Positions 14,453 through 22,870 of a DNA stretch of 22,975 nucleotides are shown one piece after another (within the stretch, counting starts at the first letter, position 1; each line of letters starts with the position of its first letter). The DNA lies in assembly GCA_948766235.1 (NCBI GenBank), contig CAQCFX010000016.1, forward strand, positions 8,062-31,036, given 5' to 3'. The notes beneath the pieces are model-generated. The model made no database searches, had not been told where the DNA came from, and saw only the letters and a program-made list of their open reading frames with translations. The DNA comes from an uncultured Oscillospiraceae bacterium. GTDB lineage: Bacteria; Bacillota; Clostridia; Oscillospirales; Oscillospiraceae. The position numbers and the translations under genes were made by a program.

Positions 14453-15789
14453 AATCCATTCTCCTCTGTTTTTAAAATGATATGCACAGCCGGTTGTCCC
14501 GGCTCAGCCAGAAAAGCCCGTTCCGGGCCAAAGCCGCCTGCGGCGGCCACCTGCGCGCCCAGGGCCAGTACGGGAATCCGCTCCCGGAGGGCGGCGGGCA
14601 CGCGCGCGTCAATCATCAGCCGCTTGAGGCTTTTTTCCGGGCGCCGGCCCAGGGTGATTGTGTCCCCCTCCCGCCGGGGGCGGATGAGGTAGCGCCCCGG
14701 CTTGAGGTAAAACTCCTGGGGGCTGACATAGGCTTTCCCTGGGCACTCCGCCCGAATACATCTGACCGTCCAGCTCCCCCAGCGGCTTTCGCCCTCCACC
14801 AGCTCCATGGAGGCGGGGGGCTCAGGCTCCGGCGCGGCCTGACGGGACAGCACCAGCAGCTCGTACTGCCGGCGGGCGCCCCCCCCGGGCACGTTCAGCC
14901 GGGCGGAGGGGTCGTCCCCCTGGGCCAGGCAGAGCAGCTGCTCCAGGTGGACCGCTTCGCCCCCCAGGCCCGCTCTGTTCAGGAGCTGGGCGCAGGCGCG
15001 CAGGGCGATGGGACGGGGAAGCTCCCGCAGCGCCTGCACGTTGACGGCGACCCCCTCCGGCACGTCCAGCGCCTGGGCGGCGGCCAGAGCGGCCTGCCGG
15101 GACAGCTCCTGCTCATCCTCCCGCACACGGCGGGCGGCGGCGGCGATGTGGGCGGCGGCCCGCGGGTTCAGCTCCTCCAGCAGAGGGAGGAGGCGGAGCC
15201 GCACTTTATTCCGGGTGTAGGCCGGGTCGGCGTTGGTCTCATCCTCCGCGTGGGGAACGCCGTGTTCCTTTAAATAGTCCTCAATGTCCCGGCGGGTGAT
15301 GTCCAGCATGGGGCGCACTACGTTTCCCCGGCGCTCGGGGATGCCCGTCAGGCCGTTGAGGCCGCAGCCCCGGATGAGGTTCATCAGCACGGTCTCCGCG
15401 TTGTCCCCGGCGTGGTGGCCGGTGGCGATGAGGACAGGGTGCTCGGCGCAGCCCAGCTCCCAGGCGGTATCCTCCAGAAAACGGTAGCGCAAAACCCGCC
15501 CTGCCTCCTCTACGGAGAGTTTTTCCCGGAACGCATACTCCTCCACGTTATCGTGGTAGGTGTACAGTGGAACATTTTGTTTCCTGCACCAGTCCCGGAC
15601 GAAGTCCTCGTCCCGCTGGGCGGTGAGCCGCAGGCCATGGTTGAGATGGGCCGCGTATACCGTCCAGCCATACCGCTCCCGGCCGTCCAGCAGGCGGCAC
15701 AGCAGATACATGGAGTCCGCGCCGCCGGACAGGGCGCACAGCACCCCGGCGCCGGGGGGAATCAGGTCAAAGCGAAAGGGGTCGGCCAT
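14437..15789 (-). CDS. tilS: tRNA(Ile)-lysidine synthase
   Basis: 450-residue ATP-dependent ligase that converts C34 of the CAU-anticodon tRNA-Ile to lysidine, so that it reads AUA. The PP-loop SGGADS lies at 21-26 in the N-terminal nucleotide-binding domain, followed by AAHLNHGLR and the conserved TGHHAGDNAETVLMNL segment. A helical linker and the C-terminal TilS substrate-binding domain (about 370-445, with YLIRPRREGD) complete the usual architecture. The ATG at 15789 is 3 bp after the dnaB stop and its own ribosome binding site is weak (GAGGA, far upstream), so coupling is likely. It overlaps hpt by 16 bp. Confidence 0.96.
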   Translation of the reverse strand: MADPFRFDLIPPGAGVLCALSGGADSMYLLCRLLDGRERYGWTVYAAHLNHGLRLTAQRDEDFVRDWCRKQNVPLYTYHDNVEEYAFREKLSVEEAGRVLRYRFLEDTAWELGCAEHPVLIATGHHAGDNAETVLMNLIRGCGLNGLTGIPERRGNVVRPMLDITRRDIEDYLKEHGVPHAEDETNADPAYTRNKVRLRLLPLLEELNPRAAAHIAAAARRVREDEQELSRQAALAAAQALDVPEGVAVNVQALRELPRPIALRACAQLLNRAGLGGEAVHLEQLLCLAQGDDPSARLNVPGGGARRQYELLVLSRQAAPEPEPPASMELVEGESRWGSWTVRCIRAECPGKAYVSPQEFYLKPGRYLIRPRREGDTITLGRRPEKSLKRLMIDARVPAALRERIPVLALGAQVAAAGGFGPERAFLAEPGQPAVHIILKTEENGLCIKT

Positions 15790-15792
15790 AGG

Positions 15793-17157
15793 CTACATAT
15801 CCTCGTCGTCGTATTGATAGGACAGGTTGCGGAACACGGTGAACTCCGGCTGCCACTCCAGCAGGACGGTGCCCGTCTCGCCGTGGCGGTTTTTGGCCAC
15901 AATGCACTCGGCCAGGTTGGGGTTTTCCGTGTCGTCCTCATAATAGCTCTCCCGGTGGATGAAGATAACGATGTCCGCGTCCTGCTCGATGGCGCCGGAT
16001 TCCCGCAGGTCGGACAGCATGGGGCGGCGCTGGCCGGCGGAGCGGCTCTCGTTGGCGCGGGAGAGCTGGGAGGCGCAGATGACCGGTACGTTCAGCTCCT
16101 TGGCCATGAGCTTGAGGGAGCGGGACATATCGGACACAATCTGCTGGCGGTTTTCGTTGTTTCGCTGCACGCCCCCCGCGGAGGTCATGAGCTGGAGGTA
16201 GTCCACAATGACCAGCCCCAGGTCGTCGATGCGGCGGCACTTGGCGTTGATGTCCGCCACGGACAGGGAAGCGTCGTCGTCCAGGTACATTTTGGCCTGG
16301 CTGAGCGCGGCGGTGGCCATGGCCACCCGGTTCCACTCGTCCTCTCCCACGATGCGCCCGTTGTTCAGCTTTTTGTTGTCCATCAGGCATTCGGTGGCCA
16401 CCAGGCGCATACCCAGCTGGGCGCGGCTCATCTCCAGGGAGAACACCGCCACGCTTTTGCCCGAGTGCTTGGCCGCCTCCACCCCGATGTTCATGGCCAG
16501 GGAGGATTTGCCCATGCCGGGCCGCCCGGCCACGATGATAAGGTCGGAATTGTTCAGCCCCGAGATGCGCCGGTCCAGGTCGATAAGCCCGGTGGAAATG
16601 CCGGTAAATTCGCCGCCCGCCGCCTGCCGCTCCTGAATGGTCTCCCACACCTCCCGCATGACCGCGGAGATGTGGCTGGGCTCGCGGCCGGCACGGCCCT
16701 GGCGGATGGCGTAAATGCGCTGCTCGGCGGCCTCCAGAATCTGCTCGGCGGTGCCGCTCTCCGTGCGCACCAGCTCGGCCAGCTCTCCAAAGCTCTCCCC
16801 CATGCGGCGCAGCCGCGCCTTGTCCGCCACGATGGCGGCGTACTCCATCACATTGGCGGCGGTGGGGGTAATCTCCATGAGCTGGCGCAGATAGGGCAGG
16901 GTGGTGTTCTCGTCGTACACCCCGGCCTGCTTCATCCGGTCCAGCACGGTCACCGGGTCGATGGCCTCCAGGCGGTTGAACATGGCGAACAGCACGGAGA
17001 ACAGATCCCGGTTCTGGCGCATATAGAAATCATCGGGGAGAAGGCGGGCCATCACGTCGGACACGCACCGCTCGTCAATCAGCATGGAGCCCAGCACCGC
17101 CTGCTCGGCCATGACGGAGTGGGGAAGCTGAAGATTGCTCAGTTCGTCTGCGGGCAT
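15793..17157 (-). CDS. dnaB: Replicative DNA helicase DnaB (DnaC in Bacillus nomenclature)
   Basis: 454-residue hexameric 5'-3' replicative helicase. The N-terminal primase-interacting domain (about 10-110: PHSVMAEQAVLGSML) is followed by a linker and the RecA-like motor. The motor has Walker A GRPGMGKSS (211-219), catalytic Glu242 in FSLEMS, Walker B LVIVDYLQL (315-323) and the QLSR box (364-367); the LSDLRESGAIEQDAD segment (about 381-394) is well preserved. No intein is present. The ATG at 17157 has AAGGAGG about 8 bases upstream. It lies downstream of rplI, as in many Firmicutes, but with a small zinc-ribbon membrane protein gene in between. The stop is 3 bp before tilS. Confidence 0.98.
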   Translation of the reverse strand: MPADELSNLQLPHSVMAEQAVLGSMLIDERCVSDVMARLLPDDFYMRQNRDLFSVLFAMFNRLEAIDPVTVLDRMKQAGVYDENTTLPYLRQLMEITPTAANVMEYAAIVADKARLRRMGESFGELAELVRTESGTAEQILEAAEQRIYAIRQGRAGREPSHISAVMREVWETIQERQAAGGEFTGISTGLIDLDRRISGLNNSDLIIVAGRPGMGKSSLAMNIGVEAAKHSGKSVAVFSLEMSRAQLGMRLVATECLMDNKKLNNGRIVGEDEWNRVAMATAALSQAKMYLDDDASLSVADINAKCRRIDDLGLVIVDYLQLMTSAGGVQRNNENRQQIVSDMSRSLKLMAKELNVPVICASQLSRANESRSAGQRRPMLSDLRESGAIEQDADIVIFIHRESYYEDDTENPNLAECIVAKNRHGETGTVLLEWQPEFTVFRNLSYQYDDEDM

Positions 17158-17184
17158 GGGCGGGCCTCCTTTCTGTGGATGGGG

Positions 17185-17448
17185 TCAGTTGATTTTTTCC
17201 CCGCACCTGGGGCACTCAAAGGTTTTGCCTGTTTTGGGCAGGGTTTTGCCGCACTTGGGGCAGCGCCAGTACTTGAACAAAATCAGGGCCATGACCACCC
17301 ACAGCGCGAAGGCGGGCAGCAGGGGCCAGGGGTTTTGAAGGTACACCGCCAGCAGGGCCAGCAGGATGGCGGGCACCAGCAGCCGCCCGATGACGCCCTG
17401 GGCCTGCTTGGGCGTCCAGCGGCGGGGCGGGCGTTCCTTTTTTGCCAT
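17185..17448 (-). CDS. Small membrane protein with C-terminal zinc ribbon
   Basis: 87-residue protein not assigned to a named family. A basic N terminus (MAKKERPPRRW) is followed by two hydrophobic segments (about 19-37 and 41-59) that could form a membrane hairpin. The C-terminal zinc ribbon has CPKC (63-66) and CPRC (79-82), spaced 12 residues apart between pairs. The topology puts both ends on the same side, probably the cytoplasm. The ATG at 17448 is one base after the rplI stop, with GAGG and AGG upstream inside the rplI end, so translation is coupled to L9. The stop is 27 bp before dnaB. Two CxxC pairs and a good coding context make it a real gene; function unknown. Confidence 0.85.
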   Translation of the reverse strand: MAKKERPPRRWTPKQAQGVIGRLLVPAILLALLAVYLQNPWPLLPAFALWVVMALILFKYWRCPKCGKTLPKTGKTFECPRCGEKIN

Positions 17449-17449
17449 C

Positions 17450-17899
17450 CTACTTGTCCTCGATGACCAGTACGTTGATGACGCCGGACACCTCGCTGCC
17501 CAGCTTGCACTTTACCTCGAAGGAGCCGAAGGACTTGATGGGGTCGGTGAGGACGATTTTGCTCTTATTGACGTCCAGGCCGTACTGGGCCTTGAGCTCG
17601 TCGGAAATCTCCTTGCTGGTGATGGAGCCAAAGAGCTTGCCGCCCTGGCCCGCCCGGGCGCGGATTTTCACCTGGCAGCCCTTGAGCTGCTCTGCGGCGG
17701 CCTGGGCCTGGGCCTTTTCCTCAGCCAGCCGGGCCTGCTTGGCCTTATCCTGCATTTTCATGGTGTTCACGTTTTCGGCGGTGGCCTCCACCGCCAGCTT
17801 CCGGGGCAGGAGGAAGTTGCGGCCGTAGCCGTCGGACACCTCCACCATCTGGCCCTTCTTGCCCTGGCCCTTTACGTCCTGCTGCAAAATAACTTTCAT
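17450..17899 (-). CDS. rplI: 50S ribosomal protein L9
   Basis: 149-residue ribosomal protein L9, which binds 23S rRNA near the base of the L1 stalk. The N-terminal domain shows the signature MKVILQQDVKGQGKKGQMVEV ... GYGRNFLLPR (1-33), followed by the long connecting helix (about 42-75, Lys/Ala/Gln-rich) and the C-terminal domain (GKLFGSITSKEI ... NKSKIVL). Length is standard. The ATG at 17899 has AGGAGG 8 bases upstream. It follows gdpP by 42 bp, the conserved gdpP-rplI-dnaB order of Firmicutes. Confidence 0.98.
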   Translation of the reverse strand: MKVILQQDVKGQGKKGQMVEVSDGYGRNFLLPRKLAVEATAENVNTMKMQDKAKQARLAEEKAQAQAAAEQLKGCQVKIRARAGQGGKLFGSITSKEISDELKAQYGLDVNKSKIVLTDPIKSFGSFEVKCKLGSEVSGVINVLVIEDK

Positions 17900-17941
17900 G
17901 ATTGGTTACCTCCTATGGATTTCGGACGCTGTGCCGCGGCG

Positions 17942-19951
17942 TTACGCGTCCTTCGATTTTTCCTTATCGTCGAAATAACTGTCCAGCACGGCGTGGAGCT
18001 CCCGGAGGACCTCCTCCACCGTGCGTCCGGGAATCTGCGCCCCGGCGGCCCCGGCGTTTCCGCCGCCGCCCAGCGCCTCCACAACCACCTGGACGTTGGT
18101 GGAGCCGATGCTCCGGGCGGACAGAATCACCCGCTCCTCGTCGGGATAGAGCACGAAGGAGGTGCTGATGCCCGCGATGTTTAAAAGCTCGTCCGCGGCC
18201 TGGGCCGCTGTCACCCGGCCCACGGGCCGGTCCGCCGCGGCAATGGCGATGTCCTGCCGGTAGAGCTTGGCGGTCTGGATGATGCCGTATTTGGCCACCG
18301 CGTCGTTCAGGTCGGTCTGGAACAGCTTGCGCACCTCGCTGGTGTCCCCCCCGGCCCGGCGGAGCATGGCCGCCGCCTCGAAGGTGCGGCCCCCCGTGCG
18401 CATGGTGAAGTTTTTGGTGTCCAGCATCAGCCCGGCCATCATGGCCTCCGCCTCGCCGGGCAGCAGGTCGGTGGGCTCCATCAGGTAGCCGATAAGCTCG
18501 GCCACCAGCTCGCTGGCGGAGGAGGCGTAGGGCTCGTGGAAGTTCAGCGCCGCGCCCTCAATATAGGTGGCCGCCCGGCGGTGGTGGTCGATGACCGCCA
18601 CCTTGTTGCAGGAGGCCAGCAGCTCCTGATTCTGCACCTGCTCGGGGCGGTTGGTGTCCACCACCACCAGCAGAGAGCGGGAGTCCGCCCGGAGCATGGC
18701 CTCCTGGCTGTCCAGAAACACCCCGGCGTACTGGGGCATTTTGGCCACCCGGTCGTACAGGCTGTCGGCGGGGGTGGAGATATTGTCCCGGACGATATAG
18801 TGGGGGATGTTTTTCATCCGGGCGATGGCGCACACGCCCACCGCCGCGCCCGCCGCGTCCATATCCGGGGCGCTGTGGCCCATGACGATGAGGCAGGAGG
18901 CGTCCGCCACCAGCTCGCCCATGGCGGAGGCCATGACCCGGCTTTTTACCTTGGTGCGCCGCTCGGCTTCCTTGCTGCGCCCGCCGTAGAACTCAAAGCT
19001 GAAGCGGTTTTTCACCACCGCCTGGTCGCCGCCCCGGCTCAGCGCCATCTCCACTGACAGGTTGGCGAAGCGGTAGAGTTCCTCGAAGCTGTCCGCGTCC
19101 ACCCCGATGCCGATGGAGACGGTGGCGGGAATGCCGGCGGGGTTGACCACCTCCCGCACGCTGTCCAGCAGGGAGAACTTCTCCGCCTTGAAGCCGGCCA
19201 GGTACTGCTCCTCAAAGAGGAACAGGTAACGGTCCCGGTCCAGGCGGAGGAAGGCGCCGTGGGCGTCCTGGGTCCACTGGGTAAGGCGCTGGACAATCTG
19301 GCTGAGCATGGCCGAGCGGATGTTTTCATCCTGGCCCTTGATGGCGTCCTCGTAGTTATCCAGCAGCAGCAGGGCCAGCACGGGCCGGGAGGACTTGTGA
19401 AGGTCCCGGATGTTGGCCAGATCCGTCACGTCCAGCCAGTAGGTGGTGGCCAGCAGCGCCCCGTCCTTTCCGGCGGCGGGATGGGCCATGTCGCCGAACA
19501 CCTGGTAGCGCCGGCCGTTCAGCTCCACCTCGCCGGGGCACTCGTTTTTGCCCTCCAGCAGCCAGCGGCTGTCGAAATGGGGGGCCAGGTCGGACAGCTT
19601 GGTGTCAAACAGCCCCTCCCGGTCGCCGGTGAGGCGGAGAAAGCGGTCGTTGGACCACACCACCTCGTCGGTGTCCGGCTGGAACATCACCAGGGGCAGG
19701 GGACAGTTGAGGGTGCTGTCCCGGGTGGCCTGGTCCATGCTGCTCAGCAGCTCTTTCAGATATTGGGCGGCCTCCCGCTGCCGGCGCAGGCCGGAGGCCA
19801 GGTTGCCCAAGAACAGCGCGGCCACCACCACCAGCTCCGCCGCCGCGGCCTGACGCTGGCCCAGCAGGGCGGTGACGCCCGCGAAGACCAGCATGACCGC
19901 GAAGTAGAATCCAGTCCGGGGGGCCAGCGTCCGCGTCAGCTTTTGATACAC
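17942..19951 (-). CDS. gdpP: Cyclic-di-AMP phosphodiesterase GdpP-type (PAS / degenerate GGDEF / DHH-DHHA1)
   Basis: 669-residue membrane enzyme that should hydrolyse c-di-AMP to pApA. Two membrane helices (about 13-31 and 36-54) are followed by a PAS-like domain (about 70-150), a degenerate GGDEF domain (about 155-300, no GGDEF motif) and DHH/DHHA1 domains. DHH metal ligands are intact: GHSAPDMD with His359, Asp363 and Asp365; VVDTNRPEQV; and IDHH with Asp455, His456 and His457. In DHHA1 the usual GGGGH reads GGGGN (Asn632). The frame opens at an ATG at 19996, but the promoter at 20006-20034 predicts transcription starting only about 3-4 bases before it, without a ribosome binding site. The GTG at 19951 has AAAGAGGTG upstream and is preferred. 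First gene of the eleven-gene run. Confidence 0.93.
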   Translation of the reverse strand: MYQKLTRTLAPRTGFYFAVMLVFAGVTALLGQRQAAAAELVVVAALFLGNLASGLRRQREAAQYLKELLSSMDQATRDSTLNCPLPLVMFQPDTDEVVWSNDRFLRLTGDREGLFDTKLSDLAPHFDSRWLLEGKNECPGEVELNGRRYQVFGDMAHPAAGKDGALLATTYWLDVTDLANIRDLHKSSRPVLALLLLDNYEDAIKGQDENIRSAMLSQIVQRLTQWTQDAHGAFLRLDRDRYLFLFEEQYLAGFKAEKFSLLDSVREVVNPAGIPATVSIGIGVDADSFEELYRFANLSVEMALSRGGDQAVVKNRFSFEFYGGRSKEAERRTKVKSRVMASAMGELVADASCLIVMGHSAPDMDAAGAAVGVCAIARMKNIPHYIVRDNISTPADSLYDRVAKMPQYAGVFLDSQEAMLRADSRSLLVVVDTNRPEQVQNQELLASCNKVAVIDHHRRAATYIEGAALNFHEPYASSASELVAELIGYLMEPTDLLPGEAEAMMAGLMLDTKNFTMRTGGRTFEAAAMLRRAGGDTSEVRKLFQTDLNDAVAKYGIIQTAKLYRQDIAIAAADRPVGRVTAAQAADELLNIAGISTSFVLYPDEERVILSARSIGSTNVQVVVEALGGGGNAGAAGAQIPGRTVEEVLRELHAVLDSYFDDKEKSKDA

Positions 19952-20005
19952 ACAGCACACCTCTTTCCGTCGTCGCCCAGGCAGGGCCGTTTCCATAGAT
20001 AATCA

Positions 20006-20034
20006 ATTATAGCAAATCCAAGCGGCAAAAACAA
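20006..20034 (-). promoter_or_regulatory. gdpP operon promoter
   Basis: Minus strand: TTGTTT (20034-20029), 17-base spacer, perfect TATAAT (20011-20006). Predicted start is near 19999. This is the only strong promoter I see upstream of the run gdpP to tatD, and its position argues for the GTG start of gdpP. Confidence 0.7.
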
Positions 20035-20094
20035 GGGCGCAGCACATAATTCCGCCTAAACTTCCCGGAGGGAGACAAATTTGAAAATTCGCCG

Positions 20095-20123
20095 TTGCGC
20101 CCGGCCCCCGCGGCTGATATAAT
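20095..20123 (+). promoter_or_regulatory. ilvE promoter with extended -10
   Basis: Plus strand: TTGCGC (20095-20100), 17-base spacer, perfect TATAAT (20118-20123) preceded by TG one base upstream (TGATATAAT), an extended -10 that can compensate for the weak -35. The leader is only about 30 bases, too short for a T-box or leucine-type attenuator. Confidence 0.7.
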
Positions 20124-20158
20124 GGAGGGAGCTTACAAAAAAGAAGGAGCCGACCGCT

Positions 20159-21226
20159 ATGCTGGACATTCAAATCACCCGAACCGCCAACCCCAAGCCT
20201 CTGCCCGACCCGGACAAGCTGGTGTTTGGCCGAACCTTTACCGACCATATGTTTTTGATGAATTACGACGCCGGCCAGGGCTGGCACGACCCCCGGGTTG
20301 TGCCCTACGGTCCGCTGCCCTTTGAGCTGTCCTGCATGGTGTTCCACTACGCCCAGGAGATTTTCGAGGGCATGAAGGCCTACCGCACCCCGGCGGGGAA
20401 GGTGCAGCTGTTCCGCCCCTATGAGAACGCGGCGCGGATGAATTCGTCCTGCCGCCGGCTGTGCATTCCTGAGCTTCCGGAGGAGGACTTTGTCCAGGCC
20501 GTCAAGGCGGTGGTGGGCGCGGATGAGCGCTGGGTGCCCCATAAGGTGGGCGCGTCCCTCTATATCCGCCCCTTCATCATCGCCACCGACAACGGCCTGG
20601 GGGTGCACGCCTCCCGCAGCTATCTGTTCGCCGTCATCTGCTGCCCCGTGGGGGCGTACTACCCCGAAGGCATCAATCCGGTGAAGATATACGTGGAGGA
20701 CGAGGACGTGCGGGCCGTGAAGGGCGGCACGGGCTTTACCAAGTGCGGCGGCAACTACGCCGCCTCCATCCGCGCCGGCGAGCGGGCGGAGGAGCAGGGC
20801 TACTCCCAGGTGCTGTGGCTGGACGGCGTCCACCGCAAGTATATTGAGGAAGTGGGCTCCATGAACGTGATGTTCAAAATCGGCGGCACGGTGGTGACGC
20901 CCCAGCTCACCGGCTCGGTGCTGCCCGGCATCACCCGCAAGAGCTGCCTGGAGCTGCTGCGGGACTGGGGCTATAACGTGGAGGAGCGGCTTATCTCCGC
21001 CTCCGAGCTGTTCGACGCCGCCCAGGCGGGCACGCTGGAGGAGGCCTGGGGCACCGGCACGGCGGCGGTGGTGTCCCCCATCGGCCTGCTGGCCGAGGGG
21101 GATGTAAGGGTGGAGGTCAGCGGCGGCAAGATTGGCCGGCTGACCCAGCGGCTGTACGACACCCTCACCGGAATTCAGTGGGGCACCGAGTCCGACCCCT
21201 ATGGATGGGTGGAGCCGGTGGAATAG
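20159..21226 (+). CDS. ilvE: Branched-chain amino acid aminotransferase
   Basis: 355-residue fold-type IV PLP aminotransferase that interconverts valine, leucine and isoleucine with their 2-oxo acids using glutamate/2-oxoglutarate. The PLP Schiff-base lysine is Lys195 in TGFTKCGGNYAAS. The QEIFEGMKAYR segment (about 68-78), RPYENAARMN, YIEEVGSMNVMF with the conserved Glu, and GTGTAAVVSPIG, the phosphate-binding region near the C terminus, place it in the longer eukaryote-like/BCAT-II group of about 350 residues. The ATG at 20159 has AAGGAG 9 bases upstream. It stands alone, divergent from gdpP and convergent with pyrG, not in an ilv/leu biosynthetic cluster. Confidence 0.97.
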   Translation: MLDIQITRTANPKPLPDPDKLVFGRTFTDHMFLMNYDAGQGWHDPRVVPYGPLPFELSCMVFHYAQEIFEGMKAYRTPAGKVQLFRPYENAARMNSSCRRLCIPELPEEDFVQAVKAVVGADERWVPHKVGASLYIRPFIIATDNGLGVHASRSYLFAVICCPVGAYYPEGINPVKIYVEDEDVRAVKGGTGFTKCGGNYAASIRAGERAEEQGYSQVLWLDGVHRKYIEEVGSMNVMFKIGGTVVTPQLTGSVLPGITRKSCLELLRDWGYNVEERLISASELFDAAQAGTLEEAWGTGTAAVVSPIGLLAEGDVRVEVSGGKIGRLTQRLYDTLTGIQWGTESDPYGWVEPVE

Positions 21227-21235
21227 AAAGAAGGG

Positions 21236-21273
21236 CGCAGCCCCGGTCAGATGACCGGGGCTGCGTTTGTTTT
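21236..21273. terminator. Bidirectional terminator between ilvE and pyrG
   Basis: Inverted repeat CGCAGCCCCGGTCA (21236-21249) and its complement (21252-21265), followed on the plus strand by TTTGTTTT. It ends ilvE transcription. On the minus strand the hairpin is followed by a C/T-rich stretch and covers the pyrG stop codon (21249-21247) and the codons just before it. Confidence 0.9.
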
Positions 21274-22863
21274 GGCTGCTTTTATAAACTCCCGGAACAG
21301 CGGGTGGGCCCGGTTGGGCCGGGATTTCAGCTCCGGGTGGAACTGCCCCGCCACAAACCAGGGGTGCCCCGGCAGCTCCACCATTTCCACTAAGCGCCCG
21401 TCCGGGGACAGGCCGGACAGCGCCAGCCCCGCCGCTGTCAGCGCCTCCCGGTAGTCGTTGTTGAACTCGTAGCGGTGGCGGTGGCGCTCGTTGATTTCCA
21501 GCGCGCCGTACACCGACGCGGCCAGCGAATCCTCCGCCAGGCGGCAGGGATAGCTGCCCAGGCGCATGGTGCCGCCCTTGGCGGTCACCCCCACCTGGTC
21601 GGGCATCAGGTCGATGACGGGATAGGGGGTATGAGGGTTCAGCTCGGCGGAGTGGGCCCCCGTCAGGCCGCACACGTTCCGGGCGAACTCCACCACCGCC
21701 AGCTGCATCCCCAGGCAGATGCCCAGGAAGGGGATGCTGTTTTCCCGCGCGTACCGAATGGCCTCAATCTTGCCCTCAATGCCCCGGTCCCCAAAGCCGC
21801 CGGGCACCAAAATGCCCTGGGCCCCCGCCAGCAGGGCATCCACCGTGTCCGGCGTGACCTGCTCGGAATTGACCCAGCGTATCTCCACCGACACGCCGTT
21901 TTCAATGCCCCCGTGGGTGAGGGCCTCCGCCACGGACAGGTAGGCGTCGTGCAGCCCCACGTACTTGCCCACCAGGGCGATGGTCACCGTGCCCTGGGGG
22001 TGCTTAGCGCGGTGGACCATGGTGGCCCATTCGGTGAGGTCGGGGGCGTGGCAGATGAGGCCCAATCGCCGCACCACCACGTCGGCCAGCCCCTCCCGCT
22101 CCAGCATCAGCGGCACCTCGTACAGCAAATCCGCCGTCAGGTTGGGGATGGCGTGGTCGGCGGGGATGTTGCAGAACAGGGAGATTTTCTCCAGAATGTC
22201 CTGGGGGATAGGCTCGTCGCTGCGGCACATAATCACGTCGGGCTGAATCCCTAAGCTGAGCAGCTCCTTGGCGGAGTGCTGGGTGGGCTTGGACTTCAGC
22301 TCCCCCGAGCCGGGGATGGACACGATGAGCGAGACGTGGATGAACATCACGTTCTGCCGCCCCCGCTGAGCGGCCACCTGCCGGATGGCCTCCAAAAAGG
22401 GCTGGGACTCGATGTCACCCACGGTGCCGCCAATCTCCACGATGGCCACGTCCGCGTCCTCCCCCTCCAGGGAGTAGATGCGGCGCTTGATTTCGTCGGT
22501 GATGTGGGGGATAATCTGCACCGTCCCCCCCAGGTAATCCCCCGCCCGCTCCCGGTTGAGCACGTTCCAATAGACCCTGCCGGCGGAGACCGAGGAGTTG
22601 CAGGTGAGGTTTTCGTCGATGAACCGCTCGTAGTGGCCCAAATCCAGGTCGGTCTCCGCCCCGTCGTCGGTGACAAACACCTCTCCGTGCTGATAGGGGG
22701 ACATGGTGCCCGGGTCCACGTTCAGGTAGGGGTCCAGCTTCTGCACCCGCACCCGCAGCCCCCGCTGCTTCAAAAGGCGGCCCAGGGACGCCGCGGTGAT
22801 GCCCTTGCCCAGCCCGGACACCACGCCGCCGGTGACAAAGATGAATTTCGTGCCAGTGGTCAT
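21247..22863 (-). CDS. pyrG: CTP synthase
   Basis: 538-residue enzyme that makes CTP from UTP, ATP and glutamine. The N-terminal synthetase domain has the P-loop GGVVSGLGKG (12-21, Lys20) and the DPYLNVDPGTMSPYQHGEVFV region. The C-terminal class I glutamine amidotransferase domain has nucleophile Cys383 (GICLGMQ), with His509 and Glu511 in FHPE. Length is standard. The frame extends to an ATG at 22899, but the ATG at 22863 matches the family start (TKFIFVTGG) and has GGGAGG 8 bases upstream. Transcribed from its own promoter at 22931-22959. The last codons and stop lie inside the terminator shared with ilvE. Confidence 0.98.
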   Translation of the reverse strand: MTTGTKFIFVTGGVVSGLGKGITAASLGRLLKQRGLRVRVQKLDPYLNVDPGTMSPYQHGEVFVTDDGAETDLDLGHYERFIDENLTCNSSVSAGRVYWNVLNRERAGDYLGGTVQIIPHITDEIKRRIYSLEGEDADVAIVEIGGTVGDIESQPFLEAIRQVAAQRGRQNVMFIHVSLIVSIPGSGELKSKPTQHSAKELLSLGIQPDVIMCRSDEPIPQDILEKISLFCNIPADHAIPNLTADLLYEVPLMLEREGLADVVVRRLGLICHAPDLTEWATMVHRAKHPQGTVTIALVGKYVGLHDAYLSVAEALTHGGIENGVSVEIRWVNSEQVTPDTVDALLAGAQGILVPGGFGDRGIEGKIEAIRYARENSIPFLGICLGMQLAVVEFARNVCGLTGAHSAELNPHTPYPVIDLMPDQVGVTAKGGTMRLGSYPCRLAEDSLAASVYGALEINERHRHRYEFNNDYREALTAAGLALSGLSPDGRLVEMVELPGHPWFVAGQFHPELKSRPNRAHPLFREFIKAAKTNAAPVI

Positions 22864-22870
22864 AATTTTC

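Noticed and set aside
15412..17466. Very long open frame on the plus strand (684 codons) opposite tilS, dnaB and the zinc-ribbon gene
   Set aside because: It spans three real genes and their junctions; its composition (His, Gly, Gln, Val) is that of antisense shadow.
20003..21673. Minus-strand open frame of 556 codons opposite ilvE and running into pyrG
   Set aside because: It crosses the bidirectional terminator and two real genes in other frames; no recognisable domain.
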